Source of the DNA: an uncultured Bacteroides sp. | GTDB taxonomy: Bacteria > Bacteroidota > Bacteroidia > Bacteroidales > Bacteroidaceae | Length of the DNA stretch: 22,178 bases | Direction: 5' to 3' | Assembly: GCA_900553815.1 (NCBI GenBank) | Contig: USEY01000057.1 | Span: forward strand, 1-22,178 | In this document: piece by piece, positions 16,758 through 22,178 of the stretch | Layout: each line of letters opens with the position of its first letter | How positions within the stretch are numbered: position 1 is the first letter of the stretch | Made by a program: the position numbers and the translations under genes | The notes under the pieces: model-generated | The model's database searches: none | What the model was told of the DNA's origin: nothing | What the model saw: only the letters and a program-made list of their open reading frames with translations

Positions 16758-19595
16758 TTATTTAACTACTACATTCACAATCTTCTTCGGCACTACGATG
16801 ACCTTGGCAATGTTCTTGCCCTCTATCCATTTGGCCGAACGTTCATCGGCCAGCACTGCGCTCTGGATGGCTTCCGAAGTAGCATCGGCCGGGAATTCCA
16901 TGTTGAAGCGTGCCTTACCGTTGAATGAAATGGTGTAGTTTACGGTATTCTCTATCAGGTATTCCTCGTTGAAGGCAGGCCATTGTGCGTCGCACACCGA
17001 ACCTTGATTACCCATGGTTTCCCACAACTCTTCGCATACGTGGGGAGCAAACGGAGCCAGCACGATGACCAGTTGATTCAGGATTTCCTTCTTGTAGCAT
17101 TTTAGCGAAGCCAGTTCGTTTACACAAATCATGAAGGCACTGATGCTGGTGTTATACGAGAATGTCTCTATATCGCCCGTCACCTTCTTGATGAGCTTGT
17201 GCAGCGATTTCAGCTCATCTTTGTTGGCAGCTTCGTCTGTCACCAGATAATTGCCTGCACGGTCGTAGAACAGCGACCAGAACTTTTTCAGGAAGCGGTG
17301 AACACCGTCAATACCGTTCGTATCCCAAGGCTTCGACTGTTCTACCGGGCCAAGGAACATTTCATACATGCGCAATGTGTCGGCACCGTATTTCTCGACA
17401 ATCATATCGGGATTTACCACGTTGAACATCGACTTCGACATCTTTTCTACAGCCCAGCCGCAGATGTACTTGCCGTCTTCCAGAATGAATTCGGCCGTAT
17501 TGTATTCAGGACGCCATGCCTTGAAGGCTTCCACGTCGAGCACATCGTTCGATACGATGTTTACATCCACGTGGAGTGGGGTAGTGTCGTACTGGTCTTT
17601 CAGTCCCAGTGACACGAATGTATTGGTATCCTTGATGCGATAAACGAAATTGCTTCGTCCCTGAATCATACCCTGGTTCACCAGTTTCTGGAACGGCTCT
17701 TCCACTACAGAAATACCCAGGTCGTGCAGGAACTTGTTCCAGAAGCGCGAATAGATGAGGTGTCCCGTAGCGTGTTCCGTACCGCCCACGTAGAGGTCTA
17801 CGTTGCGCCAGTATGCATCTACTTTCGGGTCTACCAGTGCCTCGTGGTTGTGTGGGTCCATGTAGCGCAGATAGTAGGCGCTGGAGCCTGCAAATCCCGG
17901 CATGGTGTTCAGTTCCAGCAGGAAGATGGTCTGGTTATCAATCATGCTGTTTTCTACCACGCAGTTGTTCTCCGTGTCCCAGGCCCATTTCGTGGCGTGT
18001 CCCAACGGTGGTTCGCCCGTCTCGGTAGGCAGGAACTTGGCCACTTCGGGCAATTCCAGCGGCAGGCAGCTTTCGGGTATCATGTAGGGCATGTTGTCCT
18101 TATAGTACACAGGGAACGGCTCACCCCAGTAGCGTTGGCGGCTGAAGATAGCATCGCGCAGGCGGTAGTTCACCTTTACGCGTCCCAGGTGATGTTCCTT
18201 GACGTATTTCTTGGTTGCGGCAATGGCTTCCTTGATGGTCAGTCCGTTCAATGAAAGGTCACAGTAGGGAGTGGCACCGGCTTTCGGAGAATTGCATACG
18301 ATACCTTCCTTGGCGTCGAAGCTTTCCTCGCTCACATCGCAACCCTCTACCAGCGGACGGATTTCCAATCCGAAATGCTTGGCAAACGCATAGTCGCGTG
18401 AGTCGTGTGCCGGTACGGCCATGATGGCACCCGTACCATATCCGGCCAACACATAGTCGCTAATCCAGATGGGCACAGCCTCGCCTGTGAACGGGTTGAT
18501 GGCATACGAGCCTGAGAACACACCGCTCACGCTGCGGTCGCTGATGCGCTCGCGTTCCGTACGCTTCTTGGTGCGGTCCAGATAGGCTTCCACTTCGGCC
18601 TTCTGTGCTTCGGTAGTTACCTGCGGCACCAGTTCGCTTTCGGGTGCCAGCACCATGAAGGTTACGCCGAACATCGTATCGGCACGTGTCGTAAAGATGG
18701 TGAATTCCAAGTCGCTGTCTTTCACCTTGAACTGCACTTCCGTACCCTCCGAACGGCCAATCCAGTTGCGCTGTGTTTCTTTCAGCGAGTCGGTCCAGTC
18801 GATGGTCTCCAGCCCGTCGAGCAAACGCTGTGCGTAAGCCGATACACGCAGACACCACTGACGCATTTTCTTCTGTACTACCGGATATCCACCGCGTTCC
18901 GACACGCCGTCTACCACTTCGTCGTTGGCCAGCACCGTACCCAGCTGCGGACACCAGTTCACCATTGTTTCGCCCAGGTAGGCAATGCGGTAGTTCATCA
19001 GCGTTTCCTGCTGCTGTTTTTCGCTCATGGCCTTCCATTCGTCGGCCGTGAAGCTCAGCTCCTCGCTGCAGGCTGCGTCCAGTCCTTCGGTACCGTTGGC
19101 TTCGAAAGCTTTCACCAGCTGGCTGATGGGCTGTGCCTTTTGCAGCTTGTTGTCATAATAGCTCAGGAACATCTGCTGGAAAGCCCATTGTGTCCAGTGG
19201 TAATATTCGGGGTCACAAGTGCGTATTTCGCGGTTCCAGTCAAATGAGAAACCTATCTTGTCCAACTGCTCGCGATAGCGATTGATGTTGTTGACGGTTG
19301 TAATGGCCGGATGCTGTCCGGTCTGTATGGCATACTGCTCGGCGGGAAGTCCGTAAGCATCATATCCCATGGGGTTCAGTACGTTGAATCCCTGCAGTCG
19401 TTTGTAGCGTGCGTAGATGTCCGAAGCAATGTAGCCCAACGGATGTCCCACATGCAGTCCTGCACCACTGGGATAGGGGAACATATTTAGTACATAAAAC
19501 TTGGGTTTTTCAGTGTCTTCTGTCACTTGGTAGGTCTTGTCGTCCACCCATCGTTTCTGCCATTTCTTTTCAATTTCCCTGAAATTGTATTCCAT
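16758..19595 (-). CDS. leuS: leucyl-tRNA synthetase
   Basis: Class I aminoacyl-tRNA synthetase that charges tRNA-Leu. The 945-aa protein has the HIGH signature as HVGH (48-51, within [16 protein letters not shown]), an inserted editing domain ([12 protein letters not shown], then [19 protein letters not shown] containing the conserved editing Asp), the KMSKS loop (718-722) and the anticodon-binding helical region plus C-terminal tail. The start at 19595 gives the usual N-terminus [16 protein letters not shown]. It is the first gene of the minus-strand run leuS, yitT-like, rdgB, PorZ-like, and is divergent from the transporter pair, with a 198-bp shared upstream region. Complete, no oddities seen. 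Confidence 0.97.
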   Translation of the reverse strand: MEYNFREIEKKWQKRWVDDKTYQVTEDTEKPKFYVLNMFPYPSGAGLHVGHPLGYIASDIYARYKRLQGFNVLNPMGYDAYGLPAEQYAIQTGQHPAITTVNNINRYREQLDKIGFSFDWNREIRTCDPEYYHWTQWAFQQMFLSYYDNKLQKAQPISQLVKAFEANGTEGLDAACSEELSFTADEWKAMSEKQQQETLMNYRIAYLGETMVNWCPQLGTVLANDEVVDGVSERGGYPVVQKKMRQWCLRVSAYAQRLLDGLETIDWTDSLKETQRNWIGRSEGTEVQFKVKDSDLEFTIFTTRADTMFGVTFMVLAPESELVPQVTTEAQKAEVEAYLDRTKKRTERERISDRSVSGVFSGSYAINPFTGEAVPIWISDYVLAGYGTGAIMAVPAHDSRDYAFAKHFGLEIRPLVEGCDVSEESFDAKEGIVCNSPKAGATPYCDLSLNGLTIKEAIAATKKYVKEHHLGRVKVNYRLRDAIFSRQRYWGEPFPVYYKDNMPYMIPESCLPLELPEVAKFLPTETGEPPLGHATKWAWDTENNCVVENSMIDNQTIFLLELNTMPGFAGSSAYYLRYMDPHNHEALVDPKVDAYWRNVDLYVGGTEHATGHLIYSRFWNKFLHDLGISVVEEPFQKLVNQGMIQGRSNFVYRIKDTNTFVSLGLKDQYDTTPLHVDVNIVSNDVLDVEAFKAWRPEYNTAEFILEDGKYICGWAVEKMSKSMFNVVNPDMIVEKYGADTLRMYEMFLGPVEQSKPWDTNGIDGVHRFLKKFWSLFYDRAGNYLVTDEAANKDELKSLHKLIKKVTGDIETFSYNTSISAFMICVNELASLKCYKKEILNQLVIVLAPFAPHVCEELWETMGNQGSVCDAQWPAFNEEYLIENTVNYTISFNGKARFNMEFPADATSEAIQSAVLADERSAKWIEGKNIAKVIVVPKKIVNVVVK

Positions 19596-19675
19596 ACTGA
19601 TATCTGTTAATAATTTGTTGAAAACGTGTTGATATATCCTTTCTTCCGGTTTATATCCATGTTAATAAACCGTGG

Positions 19676-19683
19676 CAAATTTA
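19676..19683 (-). promoter_or_regulatory. possible -7 promoter element of leuS
   Basis: Minus strand reads TAAATTTG, matching TAnnTTTG, 80 bp before the leuS ATG. No clear -33 box. The leader between it and the gene contains TGTTAATAA-type words (19605-19668). Confidence 0.4.
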
Positions 19684-19759
19684 CACGTTTATTTTCAGAT
19701 TTGGCTACTAAGAACATAAAAAACATTGGCTTATAGTAATATGTTGCTCACTTTTCTCG

Positions 19760-19767
19760 TAATTTTG
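19760..19767 (+). promoter_or_regulatory. -7 promoter element of the EamA transporter pair
   Basis: TAATTTTG followed by C matches TAnnTTTG and lies 26 bp before the ATG at 19794, implying a short leader of roughly 20 nt. The -33 box is not clear. Confidence 0.5.
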
Positions 19768-19793
19768 CGCCCTGAACAAGAAGTTGAAACTTT

Positions 19794-20744
19794 ATGGACA
19801 CAGCAAAATTGAAAGGTCATGCCTCCATGCTGGCGGCCAACAGCATGTGGGGACTGATGGCTCCGCTGGCCAAATTCGTCATGATGGGTGGCGCTGTCAG
19901 CTCATTGGTGATGACCGATTTGCGCGTATTCGGCGCAATGATTCTATTCTGGCTATTCTCCTTTTTCCAGAAGCCCGAACATGTGGGACACAAAGACCTG
20001 ATGAAACTGTTTGCTGCTTCGTTGCTGGCCATTGTCTTCAACCAGGGCAGCTATATTTTCGGTGTGGGTCTGACGTCGCCTGTCGACGCTTCCATCATCA
20101 CTACCAGCATGCCGCTCATTGCCATGATTCTGGCAGCCATTTTCCTGAAAGAACCTATTACCGGCAAGAAAATTCTTGGCATTGCCGTAGGCGCGTCGGG
20201 AGCCTTGCTGCTTATCGTGGGAAGTTCACAGGCCGGGGCTGTCACCAGTCGTGGCGACAATCCCATTCTGGGCGATATCTTCGTACTGTTGGCACAGTGC
20301 AGTTATGCCTTTTATTTCGTACTGTTCAAGAATTTCGTAGTCAAGTATTCAGCAGTCACGGTGATGAAATGGATGTTCACCTATGCCTTCATTTGCTTGT
20401 TGCCATTCTCTTACAACAGCCTGCTGGCTACCGACTGGCTGGCACTGGGTTGGCAGCAGATAGCTTCCATCCTGTTTATTGTGGTCTGCTCCACTTTTCT
20501 GTACTACATTCTCATCATTGTCGGGCAGAAGAACCTGCGCCCCACCGTGGCCGGCATGTACAACTATGTACAACCGCTGGTAGCCACCATTGTGGCTGTC
20601 TGCTGGGGCATGGATAGCTTTAGTGTAAGTAAGGTATTTTCTGTTGTACTTATCTTCGGTGGTGTCTATCTCGTGACGTCGAGCCGCAGCCGTGCCGAGA
20701 TGGAAGCCTATAAGGCCTCCAAGCAGGCCAAACAGGCAGACTGA
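19794..20744 (+). CDS. EamA/DMT family transporter (first of a tandem pair)
   Basis: Inner-membrane carrier of the drug/metabolite transporter superfamily, 316 aa, with about ten hydrophobic helices in two repeated halves of five. The EamA pattern is clear: AANSMWGLMAPLAKF at the start of repeat 1, the TSPVDASIITTSMPLIAMILAAIFLKE block closing repeat 1, and MYNYVQPLVATIVAVCWG in repeat 2. Family members export amino acids, purines or other metabolites; the substrate cannot be told here. The basic C-terminal tail (RSRAEMEAYKASKQAKQ) should be cytoplasmic. Followed after 22 bp by a second, distinct EamA gene, so the two form an operon. Confidence 0.9.
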   Translation: MDTAKLKGHASMLAANSMWGLMAPLAKFVMMGGAVSSLVMTDLRVFGAMILFWLFSFFQKPEHVGHKDLMKLFAASLLAIVFNQGSYIFGVGLTSPVDASIITTSMPLIAMILAAIFLKEPITGKKILGIAVGASGALLLIVGSSQAGAVTSRGDNPILGDIFVLLAQCSYAFYFVLFKNFVVKYSAVTVMKWMFTYAFICLLPFSYNSLLATDWLALGWQQIASILFIVVCSTFLYYILIIVGQKNLRPTVAGMYNYVQPLVATIVAVCWGMDSFSVSKVFSVVLIFGGVYLVTSSRSRAEMEAYKASKQAKQAD

Positions 20745-20754
20745 CAAATAGAGT

Positions 20755-20760
20755 AGGAGG
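20755..20760 (+). promoter_or_regulatory. strong Shine-Dalgarno sequence deciding the start of the second transporter
   Basis: AGGAGG six bases before the ATG at 20767. Such a full match is unusual here, where most genes lack one. It favours ATG 20767 over the GTG immediately before it at 20764. Confidence 0.7.
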
Positions 20761-20766
20761 AAAGTG

Positions 20767-21642
20767 ATGGAACAGAAAAAGGATTACATCTGGCATTTGA
20801 CGGCTGTTGTGGTTGTTGGAATATGGGGTTTGACCTTCATATCCACCCGTGTATTGATAGACAATGGGCTTACCCCACAGGAAATCTTTCTGCTCCGTTT
20901 CCTCATGGCCTATATAGGCATCTGGTTCATATCGCCGCGCAAACTGTGGTGCGACAACTGGCGCGACGAACTTTGGATGCTGCTGAGCGGTGTCACAGGC
21001 GGTTCGCTCTATTTCCTGACCGAAAATACCGCCCTCGAAGTGACGCTTACCACCAACGTGGCCTTCATCGTGTGCAGCACGCCTCTGCTTACCCTTTTGC
21101 TTTCGCGCTTGCTCTATCGCAGCGAAAAAGCCACTTCCCGCTTGTGGATTGGTTCATTACTGGCTCTGTTGGGTGTAGGACTGGTGATATTCAACGGCAA
21201 TTTCGTGCTGAAACTTTCTCCGTTGGGCGATGTGCTTTCGCTCACGGCTTCCCTGGCCTGGGCTGTCTACAGCCTCATTATGCGTCGTGTGTCCGACCGT
21301 TATTCCACGGTCTTCATCACCCGCAAGGTCTTTTTCTACGGCCTGCTCACCATCCTGCCCGCCTTTCTGGTGCACCCCTGGCAATTTCCTTTGTCGTCGT
21401 TTTCTTCTCCTTCAGTGCTATTCAACCTGCTTTTCCTGGGTTTACTGGCATCGCTGGTATGCTTTGTAGTGTGGAACCTCATTTTGAAACGTCTAGGCAC
21501 TGTCCACGCTTCCAACTACCTATACCTCAATCCACTGTTCACTTCCGTCGGTGCCCTCCTTTTCCTGGGCGAACCGCTTACTCCCGTGGCCTTGCTGGGT
21601 GCAGCTTGTGTGTTGTGCGGGGTTTATCTGGCCAGCCATTGA
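20767..21642 (+). CDS. EamA/DMT family transporter (second of a tandem pair)
   Basis: Second drug/metabolite superfamily carrier, 291 aa from the ATG at 20767, with about ten hydrophobic helices. Family features include VVVGIWGLTFISTRVLI at the start of repeat 1, TTNVAFIVCSTPLLTLLL closing it, and the repeat-2 signature NYLYLNPLFTSVGALLFLGE. It differs enough from its neighbour that the pair is not a recent duplication. A tandem pair may work as a heterodimer or as two carriers of related substrates; neither can be shown here. A hairpin follows 10 bp after the stop codon. Confidence 0.9.
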   Translation: MEQKKDYIWHLTAVVVVGIWGLTFISTRVLIDNGLTPQEIFLLRFLMAYIGIWFISPRKLWCDNWRDELWMLLSGVTGGSLYFLTENTALEVTLTTNVAFIVCSTPLLTLLLSRLLYRSEKATSRLWIGSLLALLGVGLVIFNGNFVLKLSPLGDVLSLTASLAWAVYSLIMRRVSDRYSTVFITRKVFFYGLLTILPAFLVHPWQFPLSSFSSPSVLFNLLFLGLLASLVCFVVWNLILKRLGTVHASNYLYLNPLFTSVGALLFLGEPLTPVALLGAACVLCGVYLASH

Positions 21643-21651
21643 TATAAGTCT

Positions 21652-21677
21652 TAACTGTTATCGTGATAGCAGTTAAC
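21652..21677. repeat. hairpin after the transporter pair, possible terminator
   Basis: TTAACTGTTATC pairs with GATAGCAGTTAA over 12 positions with one G-U wobble and a very short loop, starting 9 bp past the stop codon. No T-run follows, so termination would be atypical. Its right arm is the first unit of the 22-bp repeat array. Confidence 0.5.
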
Positions 21678-21744
21678 TCCTCTGTCGATAGCAGTTAACT
21701 GCTTGGTTGCTGGCAGTGGACTGCTTGGTCGCTGGCAGTTAACT
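21657..21744. repeat. 22-bp tandem repeat array, copy 2 (four units)
   Basis: Four adjoining 22-bp units (21657-21678, 21679-21700, 21701-21722, 21723-21744), each ending in CAGTTAACT or CAGTGGACT, for example GCTTGGTCGCTGGCAGTTA at the start of the last. They share length, phase and ending words with the array at 8139-8226, in the same orientation, 13.5 kb away. No spacers. Confidence 0.85.
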
Positions 21745-22178
21745 ACTGTTTTCGGATAGTAAAATAAGGTACAAATGCTTTCTTTCTTGTTCTTTTCCGG
21801 TTTTTCTTCTTGTCTTGTCTTTTTGTGTATTCCGACTGCCTTTTCTTTTTACTCCTTGTTTCAAATGTCCCCCTCTTTTATTGTATGTATTTTATATTAA
21901 ACAACTGTTTGTCAATTGTTTATATATTTGTTTTGTCCACCCCATTTATACCCCTTTTTTGCTTTCCCATGTATATGTTCTTTTCTATTTTTGAGCATGT
22001 CCAGCTTTGGTGAGAGCTCGCTTTTGTCCGGCTGTCCTGACAAAGTAATATTTATGGAAAAAGCCGGGCTTCATGGCTCGTACCAGCAAAAAGCAGAATT
22101 ATTATTTCAAGCTTCGCTAAAACCAATACTTCGGTAAATTTTTACCGATAAATTAAAATTAAACATAGAATCGGCATA
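21745..22178. other. pyrimidine-rich non-coding stretch at the window edge
   Basis: No convincing gene in 434 bp. The plus strand is strongly T/C rich to about 22000. TATATTTG at 21923-21930 fits the -7 consensus but leads to no clear gene within the window. CGGTAAA/TTTACCG (22132-22147) forms a 7-bp inverted repeat with a 2-nt centre. A 27-codon frame (22054-22137) was judged too weak to call. Confidence 0.5.

Noticed and set aside
19605..19668. TGTTAATAA-type words upstream of leuS as a separate origin or operator
   Set aside because: Only two or three loose matches in a short AT-rich leader; mentioned as background against the oriC reading rather than as a feature.
22054..22137. 27-codon plus-strand frame near the window edge
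   Set aside because: Too short, no homology recognised, no good ribosome binding site or well-spaced promoter.

Overview
The window looks like chromosome of a gut Bacteroidales bacterium, most likely Bacteroides or Phocaeicola. The evidence is a SusC/SusD pair under a FecR-type anti-sigma factor, a GH31 lipoprotein, a PorZ-like propeller protein with a type IX sorting-like C-terminus, the near absence of Shine-Dalgarno sequences, and several upstream regions with the Bacteroidetes -7 element TAnnTTTG. No tRNA, rRNA, insertion sequence, phage gene or CRISPR array was seen.

Region 1 (39-8022, all minus strand) is a small polysaccharide utilization locus. In transcription order it holds fecR (anti-sigma), susC (TonB-dependent outer-membrane transporter with an N-terminal STN signalling domain), susD (glycan-binding lipoprotein) and a GH31 glycosidase lipoprotein. 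The susC gene is broken into two open frames that meet in a TGA/ATG overlap near 5105-5108. No ECF sigma gene adjoins fecR. The fecR-susC gap carries, on the plus strand, a good -7 element followed about 30 bp later by a hairpin and T-run. This looks like a very short antisense RNA over the susC leader.

Region 2 (8023-10154) holds an array of 22-bp repeats, a TrmH/SpoU-type RNA methyltransferase (minus) and a 1.1-kb non-coding gap. The gap is rich in TGTTAATAA/TTATTAACA-type 9-mers and lies between divergent genes.

Region 3 (10155-12668, plus) holds a membrane-anchored S41 peptidase and nadA (quinolinate synthase). The gap between them carries another dense cluster of TGTTGATAA/GGTTAATAA words. 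An inverted-repeat block separates nadA from the convergent gene.

Region 4 (12813-19595, minus) reads leuS, a YitT/DUF2179 membrane protein 19 bp behind it, rdgB (non-canonical dNTP pyrophosphatase) and the PorZ-like protein.

Region 5 (19794-21642, plus) is a tandem pair of EamA/DMT-family transporters, divergent from leuS. The last 536 bp hold a second array of the same 22-bp repeat and pyrimidine-rich sequence with no convincing gene.

Working together: regions 3-5 are mostly core functions (NAD synthesis, leucyl-tRNA charging, nucleotide-pool cleaning, small-molecule export). Region 1 is a glycan-acquisition cassette that may be impaired by the susC frameshift. The items most worth following are the candidate antisense RNA, the split susC, the orphan fecR, the dispersed 22-bp repeats and the DnaA-box-like word clusters.
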